Positions 18,994 through 28,446 of a stretch of DNA of 64,000 nucleotides are shown here, piece after piece. Source of the stretch: MM2 sp035460165. GTDB taxonomy: Bacteria > Pseudomonadota > Gammaproteobacteria > Burkholderiales > Methylophilaceae. Position numbers and translations under genes: made by a program. The notes under the pieces were generated by a model. The model was not told where the DNA came from and did no database searches. It saw nothing but the letters and a program-made list of their open reading frames with translations. How positions within the stretch are numbered: the first letter of the stretch is position 1; each line of letters opens with the position of its first letter. The DNA lies in the NCBI GenBank assembly GCA_035460165.1, contig DATHWW010000015.1, forward strand, positions 1-64,000, in the 5' to 3' direction.

Positions 18994-20184
18994 CTAGAAA
19001 AAAGTGATTTCTGATTCTGCCTGCGCGGCCGCGCCAGACTTTCCGCCATGCACGTCCACCTGTTCCTTCATGGTGTAGGTCTTGGCCAGATCGGCCAGCC
19101 AGGCATCGGTATCCAGCGGTTGCGGGCTGCGTCCCTGGGAAATGTCATTTGCGCCGTCGTGCAGATACTGCTCCAGCCGGCCCAGGTCGTTGCGCACATG
19201 CACTAGCACCTGGCTGACCCGATCCTGGAATTGCAGCGCCACCAGCACCTCGGCAATTTCACCGCCGATTTCATGCCCCTCTCTCCGCAAGGTCTCCGTC
19301 GAGTCGCCGAGATGATCGGCAGCGCTCCTGAGATTCGAAAGCACACTTTCGATAACCTCGCTGGAGGTCGAAGCCATTTTCTCGTCCTGCCGGGTGTACT
19401 GTTCGGAAACGCTGAGTGTGGAAGTGATGGCCTCGCTGATCGTGCTGACCATGGTGACGATTTTTTTACCGGTATCGCCGGATAAGCTGGATAACTTGCG
19501 TACCTCGTCCGCGACAACGGCGAAGCCGCGACCGGCTTCGCCCGCTCGTGCCGCTTCGATGGCGGCATTCAGGGCAAGGAGATTGGTCTGGCTGGCAATA
19601 TTGCCGACATCTTCTGCCATTTTCTGCAGTTCGCCGGTGAATTTCGCGAGATCGTTGATTTCACGCAGCATGGCCGCCTTGGAATCCAGCGCAGAACGCA
19701 TGGAAGCAACGATGGAATTGAGCTCGTCGTGACTGCGCTCGAACAATGCCACCATATTGCCCCCGCCGCCGCCGTGGGAGGCGGACACCGCAGCTTCGAG
19801 CCGTTGGGACAGGTTGGCAAAGCGCACCGCCAGTTCGGTAATGGATTCTTCCGTATGCGCGCGCGCCATTTCGATCTGGCCCGACCATACTGGCAGCACA
19901 CCGGTACAGAGGCGATCCAGCCCCTGGATTTCATGCGACTGCTGCGCTTTGATCTCAGCCTCCCAGCGCTGTCGCAATTCGGCGCTGACCGAGCGCAGCG
20001 CCGAATTCCAGCGCACGGTGCACCACCATGCCAGTACACCGGAAAGCCCGGCAAGAGCGGTTGCGACCGCGATGGACAGCGTACTTTTATTACCGACGAT
20101 GTAGATGCCGGCAATTGCCGCCACACCCATCATTGCGAACGAGCCAGCGACCCATCCTCCAGCCTTTTTTTGTTCTTCGGCCAC
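18994..20184 (-). CDS. Methyl-accepting chemotaxis protein without a large periplasmic sensor
   Basis: A 396-residue receptor. Two hydrophobic helices (about 11-31 and 35-55) are joined by only a few residues, so there is essentially no periplasmic ligand domain. The signalling hairpin tip has QTNLLALNAAIEAARAGEAGRGFAVVADEVR, with the canonical coupling residues. A Gly-rich stretch (GGGGGN) interrupts the middle of the cytoplasmic helix. The C-terminus EITFF is not a CheR-tethering pentapeptide. The frame extends to 20235, but GTG at 20184 has a strong AAGGGG 5 bases upstream and was chosen. It is the first gene of the che cluster proper. Confidence 0.9.
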   Translation of the reverse strand: MAEEQKKAGGWVAGSFAMMGVAAIAGIYIVGNKSTLSIAVATALAGLSGVLAWWCTVRWNSALRSVSAELRQRWEAEIKAQQSHEIQGLDRLCTGVLPVWSGQIEMARAHTEESITELAVRFANLSQRLEAAVSASHGGGGGNMVALFERSHDELNSIVASMRSALDSKAAMLREINDLAKFTGELQKMAEDVGNIASQTNLLALNAAIEAARAGEAGRGFAVVADEVRKLSSLSGDTGKKIVTMVSTISEAITSTLSVSEQYTRQDEKMASTSSEVIESVLSNLRSAADHLGDSTETLRREGHEIGGEIAEVLVALQFQDRVSQVLVHVRNDLGRLEQYLHDGANDISQGRSPQPLDTDAWLADLAKTYTMKEQVDVHGGKSGAAAQAESEITFF

Positions 20185-20342
20185 ATATTCCCCTTGATGA
20201 TTTAGCGCAATCAATAGTGCTTGATCAGCCTGCACGCAAGGTGCAGGCGCAGCGTGTAACTATGGGGGATACGCAGCAATACCGACAATCGGCTTAGGCT
20301 TATTTTTTATGAGACTTTGCTTAGGCTTTTACCTCAAAAGAC

Positions 20343-20356
20343 TAGGAAAATTCCTA
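20343..20356. promoter_or_regulatory. Palindrome TAGGAA-N2-TTCCTA upstream of the MCP gene
   Basis: Perfect 6-bp arms about 160 bases before the MCP start, in the 252-base space between the NarL-type regulator gene and the MCP. The same arms with the same 2-base spacing occur upstream of hfq (50968-50981). The gap also holds a direct repeat GCTTAGGCTT (20292-20301, 20319-20328). It is probably a regulator binding site; the regulator is unknown. Confidence 0.45.
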
Positions 20357-20436
20357 AGCAAAAAACTGCGCGAAAAGACAATGCGGAAGAAGGTGGAAAA
20401 CGGCATCCCGCCGCTTCCGGGAACATTCGGGAAAGA

Positions 20437-21069
20437 TTACCTGATCAAACCATTCTCGACGGCATAACGCATCAACATTGCATCGTTGTCGATGTTCATC
20501 TTGTTCTTGATGTGAGCCTTGTGCGCACTGACCGTTTTGATGCTGATACCGAGCTCTTCCGCCACCTTGCCGGCTTTACGGCCCGACACCAGCAGGCGCA
20601 GGATATGCAGTTCGCGATCGGTCAGCAGGGCATGCGGCAAATTGGCAATGGCATCGCCCGTTTCAAAGGCCATGCGTTCGGCGAGGTTAGGCGAAAGATA
20701 ACGTCCGCCGGCCGCCACCCGGCGCATCGCATCCATCAGGTCACTGGGCGCACTGTCCTTGGTAATGTAGCCCGCCGCGCCGGCCTTCAGTTTGCGCTTG
20801 GCAATCTGGGTTTCGCAATGCATGCTCAGCATCAGGATAGGCGGGCTGTCGGGCAGTTGCCGGATATGCGCGATCAGTTCGGCGCCATGCAGGCCCGGCA
20901 TGGTAACGTCGAGCAGAAGCAGATCGTATTTGCCTTTCTGCAAGAGCGACAACACCTCTTCACCGTTGCAAGCCTCGCCGGAGACCTCGATATCTTCCGC
21001 ATACTCGAATAATTGCTTTAATCCTTCACGCATGAGTGCGTGGTCGTCGGCAAGCAGTACCCTGATCAT
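20437..21069 (-). CDS. NarL/FixJ-family response regulator
   Basis: A 210-residue transcription factor. The receiver (1-120) has ADDHALMREGL, phospho-acceptor in LLLLDVTMPGLHG and Lys in YITKDSAP. The C-terminal LuxR-type helix-turn-helix has LTDRELHILRLLVSGRKAGKVAEELGISIKTVSAHKAHI. It lies 127 bases downstream of a NarX-type kinase gene on the same strand and is its likely partner. It also lies directly before the che cluster, so it may regulate that cluster. Confidence 0.93.
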   Translation of the reverse strand: MIRVLLADDHALMREGLKQLFEYAEDIEVSGEACNGEEVLSLLQKGKYDLLLLDVTMPGLHGAELIAHIRQLPDSPPILMLSMHCETQIAKRKLKAGAAGYITKDSAPSDLMDAMRRVAAGGRYLSPNLAERMAFETGDAIANLPHALLTDRELHILRLLVSGRKAGKVAEELGISIKTVSAHKAHIKNKMNIDNDAMLMRYAVENGLIR

Positions 21070-21196
21070 CGTTGTCCTCGATTATTTTTGTTACTAGCGC
21101 TTAGCCCAGCCTCTGCGGCTGGCTCCCTATCGTAGCGGATCAAGACGATAGTTGGAAATAGCACGAAAATAAATTCACTCACGACGGCATTTGCAA

Positions 21197-24100
21197 TCAC
21201 GCCTCTACAGGAACGCGCAGTTTCAGGGTCGTCCCGTTGCCCGGACTGGTATCGATTTCCATGTCGCCGCCCAGCATCAGCGCCCTTTCCCGCATGCCTA
21301 CCAGACCGTAGGTATTGTGTTTGTCGGCCCGTGCCAGGTCGAATCCCTTGCCGTTATCGCGCACTGTCATCTCGCAGGCATCGTCGACATAACGCAGATA
21401 TATTTCAACCGAATCGGCACCCGAATGCCGCAGCACATTGGTCAACGACTCCTGCGCAATGCGGAAAAGCGCCATGGAGCGATCTTCGTCGAGCGCAATG
21501 TCATCGCTCTCGACAAACAGCTTGCAGACGATGCCGGTGCTCGCGGTAAACTCCTGCACCAGCCACTCTACGGCCGGTATCGTTCCAGTCGAAAGCACGG
21601 CGGGCCGCAAACGCGAGGCAATACTCCGCACGACGGCGATGGCCTGATCGACCGTGCCGACCATTTTCTGCACCTTTTCCCGCAGATCCTGATTATCGTT
21701 TCCGAAACGGAAGTCGAGTGTCGTCATATTGAGCCGCAGCACGCTAAGCAACTGCCCCAGTTCGTCGTGGATTTCGCCGGCGATGCGCTTGCGCTCCTCC
21801 TCCCGCGCCTCTTCGCGCCGGGCAGTCAGGGCACGCAACTCCTCGCGTGACTCCTCAAGACGGCGCTCGATAGCTTTCAATTTGGAAATATTGTGGCCTA
21901 TCACCAGCACGCCAACCGGCTTACCTTGATTGTCGTACTCGGCAACGGTATGCATCAAATGGCTGGTCAGGCTGCCGTCCGGCAAATGCCATTCGAGGAG
22001 TATCTGGTCCGGCTCTCCAGTTTTCATCACCCGCTGCAAGCGTTCCATGTACTCCTCTTTGGGCATGAGCGACTTCCATACTTCGTGCGGCGTCTTGTTC
22101 CGTACCTCCTCGAGACGTATGCCCGTATAGCGTTCGCAAGCGGGATTGAGATAGATGCGTCGGCAATCCGGGTCATACCGGACGATCATATCCGGTGAAT
22201 TTTCAGCCAGGGTACGAAACTCGGTCTCGCGCTTGCGCAGCAAGGCTTCCATGCGTTTGATGTCGGTAATGTCGCGCGCAATGGCCAGCACGCTGACAAC
22301 TTGTCCATCCTGGCCATACTCCGGCACCAGACGCATGCTCTGGCAATGCAGGCTGCCGTCGACGACCATTTCGTAGGTCAGCGTTTTCTCCTCACCGGTA
22401 TCCATGATGTGCCGCAGCATCGCCATGTATTTTTCGGCCGGCACCGACAAGCGCCAAAAGTCGAGAGGCGTGGTCCCCAGCACATCCTCCCTGCGAATAT
22501 CGCTTGCCACCTCATAAGCACGATTCACGTAAATACGGCGACATTCGCGGTCGTAGCGCACCACCGCATCGGGCGCGTTTTCCACCATGGTTCGGACTTC
22601 CTGCTCGCGCACGGCAATTTCATCCTGCATACGCTTGCGTTCGGTAATATCGCGGCTAATGCCAATGACGCCGATGACTTTGCCGTTCGCACCGTATAGC
22701 GGCGTTTTCAGGGTATCCAGCAACACCCGGCGGCCGTCGGGATATTCGATCCACTCGTCGTTATGGCGAGCCTCCCCACTCTCCAGCATTGCACGGTCGT
22801 TATCCCGGTAAAAATCGGCAACCTCCCTGGGCGCAAAATCGTAATCGCTTTTTCCCAGCATCTCGGCTTCGCTGCGTCCGCAATATTCCGCAAAGGCCTT
22901 GTTGAATCCGAGATAGACAGAATCAAGATCCTTGAAAAAAATCAGGTCGGGAATGGAGTCGATCAGTGAGCGAAGAAGGGCTTCCTTCTTTTGCAACTCG
23001 TAGTGCGCACTCTGCAGGTTGGTAATGTCGCGAGCCACACCTAGCACGCTCACGACATTGCCAAATTCATCGCGCTCCGGGACGTACAGTATGTCGAATA
23101 CCCGATCACTGACGGTCATGGTCAGCATGGCCGGCACGCCCTCCTGCGCCGACATCAACACGGAGTCGCGCATTTGCGTGTCGCTGACAGGATCGCCGGT
23201 CAACGACGCGTCCGTCACCTCCCTCCCAAGAAATTGCTCGGTCGACATACCGAACGCCTTGGTGATCGCCGGGCTGATAAAAAGATAGCGGGCCTGAGTA
23301 TCGAGGCGTACCACCCAATCCGGAATATTTTCCACCAGCGTGCGCAATTGACGTTCGGTTTCCTTGAGCGTGCTGATATCGCGACCGATGACCAACACAC
23401 TGGCCACCTTACCCGACTTGTCGAATTCCGGCGAAAAGCGAACGTGGTCATAGATGGGCCTGTGGCCGCGATTGATATCCACCGCATGGATCAATTCAGT
23501 TTCGCGGCCGGTCGCCAATACCTCTTCGACCTTGGACTGAAATCTCCGTATTGCATCGTTATCACGAATTTCCACCGGCTGCCTGCCGATAATCGCGACC
23601 TGCGGCAGACCGATTGCTTTTTCCAGCTGCGAATTGCAATAAACATAGCGGCCGGTGGCATCGATACGCGCCACGACATCGGGCGAGTTTTCCGCCAAGG
23701 TACGGAACTCCTGCTCCCGGCGATGCAAGACGGCCTCGTTTCGCTTGCGCTCGGTAATGTCGGTAGCGTAGCTGTACCAGATAATCTCGCCATCCGCATC
23801 GCGGATCGGCATGCCCCGCGATTCCACCCAGATCTCGCCTTTTTCAGGATGATTGACACGATATTCAGCCAACAAAAGCGCCATATGGTGCAGCGACTCA
23901 TTCACTTTACTTTTCAACACGGCGAAATCGTCCAGGTGTATGCGTTGCAGCAAGGGTTCAATATCATCCTTTACCGAGGCGGCATCGAGTCCGAAGAGTT
24001 CGCAAATGCCAGGACTGGCATAGGCCATATACCCGCCGCCTTCGGGACGCCGCCGATAGACGCTCAGCATTCCGGGAACGCTGTGCGACAGATTGAGCAG

Positions 24101-25021
24101 CAATTGCTCCGCCCGGCGCTGTTCAGTGATGTCGCGTCCAATGGCAAGAGCGCCAACAATCCTGCCGCCCGGCACGCGCTCCGCCACGATACGAATATGG
24201 TGATAACGCAGGCCTTCACCGATATCCGGCAGAATCAGCATTGCTTCATCGTCCCTTCCGGTACGAATAACCTCAGCGAGCTTGTCCTGATAATCACTAT
24301 CTGCCACATTCGGAGAGCACTCCATGGGCGTCTTGCCAAGCATTGCTCCCGCCGGCTGTTGCGCCGTCCTCAGCATTTGAGGATTGACGTAAACCATACG
24401 ACATTGAGCGTCATAGCGGACAATGTTATCCGGCGCGTTTTCCGTCAGGGTACGGAACTCCTGGACGCTCGAGGAAAGCGCGACCTCAACGCGTCGACGC
24501 TCGCTAATTTCCTCGCGCAGTAATCTGTTACTTTCGGCCAAGTCGGCGGTACGCTCGGCGACTCGCTGCCCTAGCTCCTCTCGATAGCGTCGCAGCTCCT
24601 CGTTTTGCATTTCCAGCCGCCGCTGCATTAAGCGCAGCCTGACGTGTGCCGAAACGCGTGCGACAACCTCCTCGATCTGCAATGGCTTGGTGACGTAATC
24701 GACCGCTCCGGCGGAGAATCCGGCAAGCCTGTCGGATGCCTCGGCCAGGGCTGTCATGAAAATAACCGGAATATCGGCAGTTGCAGTTGAGGCTTTCAGG
24801 CGACGGCAGACCTCGAGTCCGTCCATATCCGCCATCATGACGTCCAGCAGGATAAGATCGGGATGGACCAGAGCCGCCCGGCGCACGGCCTCTTCGCCTC
24901 CCTCTGCCACCGATATCCTGAAGCCGGCGTCCTCCAATGCTTCCACCACAATCCCCAGGCTGGCGAGGGTGTCGTCGACGATCAGTACGGTCGCGCCTTC
25001 GATGAGCGACGCCGAGCTCAT
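21197..25021 (-). CDS. REC-(PAS)7-HisKA_3 sensor histidine kinase
   Basis: A 1274-residue soluble kinase. An N-terminal receiver (VLIVDDTLASLG, LILLDVMMADMDG, VTKPLQ) is followed by a coiled coil and seven PAS domains in tandem. Most start with EFRTLxENxPD and carry a RYD...CRR-Y-VNP motif. The kinase core is the NarX/DegS type: phospho-His in GEIHDELGQLLS and an HATPase domain with ESLTNVLRHSGA, DNGKGFD and GLVGMRERA. There are no transmembrane helices, so it senses cytoplasmic or upstream phospho-signals. The start was moved from 25102 to ATG 25021, which overlaps the upstream stop by 4 bp. Confidence 0.92.
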   Translation of the reverse strand: MSSASLIEGATVLIVDDTLASLGIVVEALEDAGFRISVAEGGEEAVRRAALVHPDLILLDVMMADMDGLEVCRRLKASTATADIPVIFMTALAEASDRLAGFSAGAVDYVTKPLQIEEVVARVSAHVRLRLMQRRLEMQNEELRRYREELGQRVAERTADLAESNRLLREEISERRRVEVALSSSVQEFRTLTENAPDNIVRYDAQCRMVYVNPQMLRTAQQPAGAMLGKTPMECSPNVADSDYQDKLAEVIRTGRDDEAMLILPDIGEGLRYHHIRIVAERVPGGRIVGALAIGRDITEQRRAEQLLLNLSHSVPGMLSVYRRRPEGGGYMAYASPGICELFGLDAASVKDDIEPLLQRIHLDDFAVLKSKVNESLHHMALLLAEYRVNHPEKGEIWVESRGMPIRDADGEIIWYSYATDITERKRNEAVLHRREQEFRTLAENSPDVVARIDATGRYVYCNSQLEKAIGLPQVAIIGRQPVEIRDNDAIRRFQSKVEEVLATGRETELIHAVDINRGHRPIYDHVRFSPEFDKSGKVASVLVIGRDISTLKETERQLRTLVENIPDWVVRLDTQARYLFISPAITKAFGMSTEQFLGREVTDASLTGDPVSDTQMRDSVLMSAQEGVPAMLTMTVSDRVFDILYVPERDEFGNVVSVLGVARDITNLQSAHYELQKKEALLRSLIDSIPDLIFFKDLDSVYLGFNKAFAEYCGRSEAEMLGKSDYDFAPREVADFYRDNDRAMLESGEARHNDEWIEYPDGRRVLLDTLKTPLYGANGKVIGVIGISRDITERKRMQDEIAVREQEVRTMVENAPDAVVRYDRECRRIYVNRAYEVASDIRREDVLGTTPLDFWRLSVPAEKYMAMLRHIMDTGEEKTLTYEMVVDGSLHCQSMRLVPEYGQDGQVVSVLAIARDITDIKRMEALLRKRETEFRTLAENSPDMIVRYDPDCRRIYLNPACERYTGIRLEEVRNKTPHEVWKSLMPKEEYMERLQRVMKTGEPDQILLEWHLPDGSLTSHLMHTVAEYDNQGKPVGVLVIGHNISKLKAIERRLEESREELRALTARREEAREEERKRIAGEIHDELGQLLSVLRLNMTTLDFRFGNDNQDLREKVQKMVGTVDQAIAVVRSIASRLRPAVLSTGTIPAVEWLVQEFTASTGIVCKLFVESDDIALDEDRSMALFRIAQESLTNVLRHSGADSVEIYLRYVDDACEMTVRDNGKGFDLARADKHNTYGLVGMRERALMLGGDMEIDTSPGNGTTLKLRVPVEA

Positions 25022-28000
25022 CCCTCGATTTCCTGCAGAAACGCGCTGAACTCGACGTGCGACATGGGCTTGCCGAACAGATAACCCTGGCCGATGGGGC
25101 AATGATGCAGATGCAGGTAGTCGGCCTGTTCCTGCGTCTCCACGCCCTCCGCCACCAGATCCAGCTGCAGTGCCTGGGCGATGGAAATCATGGCTTTGAC
25201 CAGTTCGGCCTTTTCCTGATTCGCCGGAATATCCCGCACAAACGAGCGGTCGATCTTGATCTGGCTGACCGGGAAACGATTCAGGTAGCTCAAGGCCGAG
25301 TAGCCAGTACCGAAATCGTCGATGGAAATATCGAGTCCCATATCATCGAATGCCTTCAAGACTCCCAGAATCTCGGCGCTGTCTTCGAGCAGCAGGCTTT
25401 CGGTGATTTCCAGCTTTAGCCAGTCGGGACGGCACTGCGTTCTGGACATGATGTTGCGCATCGATCCGAGCAGATCGTTCTGGATGAATTGCCGCGTGGA
25501 AAGATTGACGGCAATCTTGAGCGGGACGGCGCGCGCACGATTCCACTCCGCAGCCGCCTGGCATGCCATTTCGAATACCCACTCGCCGATACCGACAATC
25601 AGGCCGGTCTCTTCAGCGACGGGAATGAACTTGTCTGGCATCACCATGCTGCCGTCCATTCTCCTCCATCGCAACAACGCCTCCGCCCCGACCAGGCTGC
25701 CGCTGCCCAGATCCATCTGGGGCTGGTAATACATTTCCAGCTCGTTGCTGCTGCTTGCCTTGCGCAAGGCGGCATCAAGCGCCAGACGTTCGGCAGTACG
25801 GGCCGTGAGCTCGCGCGCATAAAACTGAAAGTTGTTGCGGCCTTGCTTTTTGGCGTGATACATCGCCGAATCGGCATATTTGAACAGTGCGTCGATTTCG
25901 GCACTATCCGAAGGATACAAGGCGATGCCGATACTGGCGGAGATGAACAACTCCTTGCCGGAAATATGGAACGGCTGCCGGAAAGCCTCGACGATCTTGT
26001 TGGCCACGATCGCCAGGTCACCGCTGTCATGCAATTGCGGCAGCAGTATCGCGAATTCGTCGCCGCCCAGGCGCGCCACGGTATCGTAAATGCGCACGCA
26101 CTCCAGCAATCGGCCAGCCGCTTCGCGCAGCAATACGTCTCCCACACCGTGCCCCAACGTATCGTTCACTTCCTTGAAACGATCCAGATCCAGTAACATC
26201 AGGCCAAACATATAGCCATGCCAGGAGGCATCCGCGATGGTTTGCTGGAGGCGGTCGGACAGTAGGGCACGGTTAGGCAGGTCGGTCAGCGTGTCGTAGA
26301 AGGCGAGATGATGGATGCTTTGGCGATATTCGTCGATTTCGGTAATGTCCCGGCCAACGGCCAGCACGCTGACAATTTCTCCGTCGATACCGAACTCCGG
26401 CGTCAGGCGGATGTAACTGACAACCTGTTTCCCCTCAACGGATTTCCAGGCCAGCTCGAAATCCTCCGACTGTCCGCTCGCCAGAACCTGACGAATGCGT
26501 TCCTCGTAGGCGACCGAAGACTCTCCGCCCGGAAACTCGGAGGGTGTTTTGTTCAATGCTTCGTCGAGCCGCCCGCCCAGATCGGCAAGCATTTTCGGAT
26601 TGGCATAAATCCGACGGCATTCCGTATCGTATCGTGCGATGGTATCCGGGGTGTTTTCCACCAGTGAGCGCAATTCCTGCTCGTGCAGATGCAAGGCTTT
26701 CTCGGCGCGCTTGGCCTCGGAAACGTCGCGGGTAATCGACAGTACGCTCACCAGATTGCCTTCGCGGTCGTATTCCGGCACAGCCCGCATGGAATGGCAC
26801 ACATAGCTGCCGTTTGCTTCATACCAGTCAATTTCGATCTCGGCACGCTCCCCCGTCGCCATCACATGTTTCAACCGGCTTTCGAACTCCTGCGGAGAAA
26901 TGCGCTGAGTACCCCAAAGCTCGGTCGGCCGTTTTCCAAGTACGGCGTCCGGGGGAAGTCCATACATATGCTGGTAGGCATCACTCACATAAATGCGGCG
27001 GCAATCCCGGTCATAGCGAATGAAAAGATCCGGCGAGTCCTCTACAAGCGTGCGGTACTTGCGTTCGCTTTCCCACAGCTTTTCTGCCGCGCGCTTGCGC
27101 TCGATGGCGATGGCGGCCAGATGACTCGCCTGGCGAACGAGCTCCATATCGGAAGCCGACGGCCGCCCTGGTTGGCGGCGATAGATGCCAACGGTACCCA
27201 ACACATGACCAGAAGAGTCCAGGATAGGTTCCGACCAGCAAGCCAGAAACCCCGCCTTCAACGCCAAATGCTTGTAAGGCGCCCAGTAAGGGTGGGTACG
27301 CACGTCTTCCGCCACCACGGTCTCGCGGCGCCATGCAGCAGTGCCGCAGGATCCGACTGCATCGCCGATTTCGATACCATCCATGGCCGCAAGAAAATCG
27401 TCGGGCAAGTGGGAAGCATTGGCGGAGAGCAGGCGCTTCCCGGTGTCATCGACCAACATGATGCTCACCAGGAAGTCCGGGCGCGCTTTCTCGGCATAAC
27501 TACTCACCAGGTCGAGCACATCGGCCAAGTCTGCGCCATGCGCCAGCGACTCGAATATCTGCAGCTGGATTTCCTCCAGCCGCTCATGCCGCATGAGATC
27601 GCTGACATCGCGGGCTATCGTCAACACCCCCGTCACCTGCCCGTCCGGGCCGTGCTCCGCCACCATATGGACATCATTGCTGATTAAATCACCGTCGGGT
27701 CCCGGAAACTCCAGAAGAATCTGGTCGCCAGCACCGGATTCCATCACCTTCCGTAACTTGGCTAGGTATTCGTCGGGGGTCACATTGATTGGGCGCCATA
27801 GTTCGTCGGGCCGCGTGTTCAGGACATTTTCCACTCCGACGCCAAGGCTCTCGCAATAGGCCGGATTGACGTACACGCGCCGAAAATCATGGTCGTAGCG
27901 CACGACGATGTCCGGCAAATTCTCGGTCAGCGTGCGGAACTGCTTTTCGCTGGTGGTAAGCGCGGCGGTACGGGCAGCGACCTGCAGTTCGAGCCCCTCG

Positions 28001-28446
28001 CGGTATTGCTGCAATTGCGCATGCTGCACTTCAAGCTGCTTGTGCATCTCTCGCAATCGGAGATGCGTATCGATGCGGGCGATGACTTCGTCGATATTCA
28101 AAGGCTTGGACACGAAATCCACGCCGCCCGCCCGGAATCCGCTCAGCTTATCCTCGGTTTCCGTCAGCGAAGTCATGAAAATCACCGGAATATCGCAAAT
28201 CCCGGCGATGGATTTCATACGGCGGCAAACTTCGAAGCCGTTCATCAACGGCATCATGACATCGAGCAGAACGATGTCGGGCTTGACGAGCGCGGCACGT
28301 TGCAGTCCTTCTTCGCCATCCTGCGCCACCACGACGCGAAAGCCGTGGTTTTCGAGACCGTCCACGACAACCGCCACGTTGGCCGGCGTGTCGTCAACGA
28401 TCAACACGGTTTTGGAGTGGGCAGAAACTGTGTGACTGTCCGTCAT
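25018..28446 (-). CDS. REC-PAS-GAF-PAS-PAS-GGDEF-EAL response regulator
   Basis: A 1142-residue soluble c-di-GMP enzyme. The N-terminal receiver has VLIVDDTPANVA, IVLLDVMMPLMNG and VSKPLN. Then come a PAS, a GAF domain (with SCGTAAWRRETVVAEDV) and two more PAS domains. The GGDEF domain is intact, with inhibitory site RIYD. The EAL domain is also intact (EALLRW, ITESLL, DDFGTGYSAL, EGVET). It is an architectural sister of the membrane protein at 9263-13300; their GGDEF-EAL halves are closely similar. It overlaps both neighbouring kinase genes by 4 bp, making a three-gene translational unit. Confidence 0.93.
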   Translation of the reverse strand: MTDSHTVSAHSKTVLIVDDTPANVAVVVDGLENHGFRVVVAQDGEEGLQRAALVKPDIVLLDVMMPLMNGFEVCRRMKSIAGICDIPVIFMTSLTETEDKLSGFRAGGVDFVSKPLNIDEVIARIDTHLRLREMHKQLEVQHAQLQQYREGLELQVAARTAALTTSEKQFRTLTENLPDIVVRYDHDFRRVYVNPAYCESLGVGVENVLNTRPDELWRPINVTPDEYLAKLRKVMESGAGDQILLEFPGPDGDLISNDVHMVAEHGPDGQVTGVLTIARDVSDLMRHERLEEIQLQIFESLAHGADLADVLDLVSSYAEKARPDFLVSIMLVDDTGKRLLSANASHLPDDFLAAMDGIEIGDAVGSCGTAAWRRETVVAEDVRTHPYWAPYKHLALKAGFLACWSEPILDSSGHVLGTVGIYRRQPGRPSASDMELVRQASHLAAIAIERKRAAEKLWESERKYRTLVEDSPDLFIRYDRDCRRIYVSDAYQHMYGLPPDAVLGKRPTELWGTQRISPQEFESRLKHVMATGERAEIEIDWYEANGSYVCHSMRAVPEYDREGNLVSVLSITRDVSEAKRAEKALHLHEQELRSLVENTPDTIARYDTECRRIYANPKMLADLGGRLDEALNKTPSEFPGGESSVAYEERIRQVLASGQSEDFELAWKSVEGKQVVSYIRLTPEFGIDGEIVSVLAVGRDITEIDEYRQSIHHLAFYDTLTDLPNRALLSDRLQQTIADASWHGYMFGLMLLDLDRFKEVNDTLGHGVGDVLLREAAGRLLECVRIYDTVARLGGDEFAILLPQLHDSGDLAIVANKIVEAFRQPFHISGKELFISASIGIALYPSDSAEIDALFKYADSAMYHAKKQGRNNFQFYARELTARTAERLALDAALRKASSSNELEMYYQPQMDLGSGSLVGAEALLRWRRMDGSMVMPDKFIPVAEETGLIVGIGEWVFEMACQAAAEWNRARAVPLKIAVNLSTRQFIQNDLLGSMRNIMSRTQCRPDWLKLEITESLLLEDSAEILGVLKAFDDMGLDISIDDFGTGYSALSYLNRFPVSQIKIDRSFVRDIPANQEKAELVKAMISIAQALQLDLVAEGVETQEQADYLHLHHCPIGQGYLFGKPMSHVEFSAFLQEIEG

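Noticed and set aside
20200..20330. Sigma-28 (flagellar) promoter for the MCP operon, from CAAAGTCT and GCCGAT on the - strand
   Set aside because: The two boxes are separated by 18 bases, where about 11 is required, so the match is not acceptable.
23174..24523. + strand frame of 449 codons
   Set aside because: Antisense to the PAS repeats of the 1274-residue kinase; no recognisable motif.
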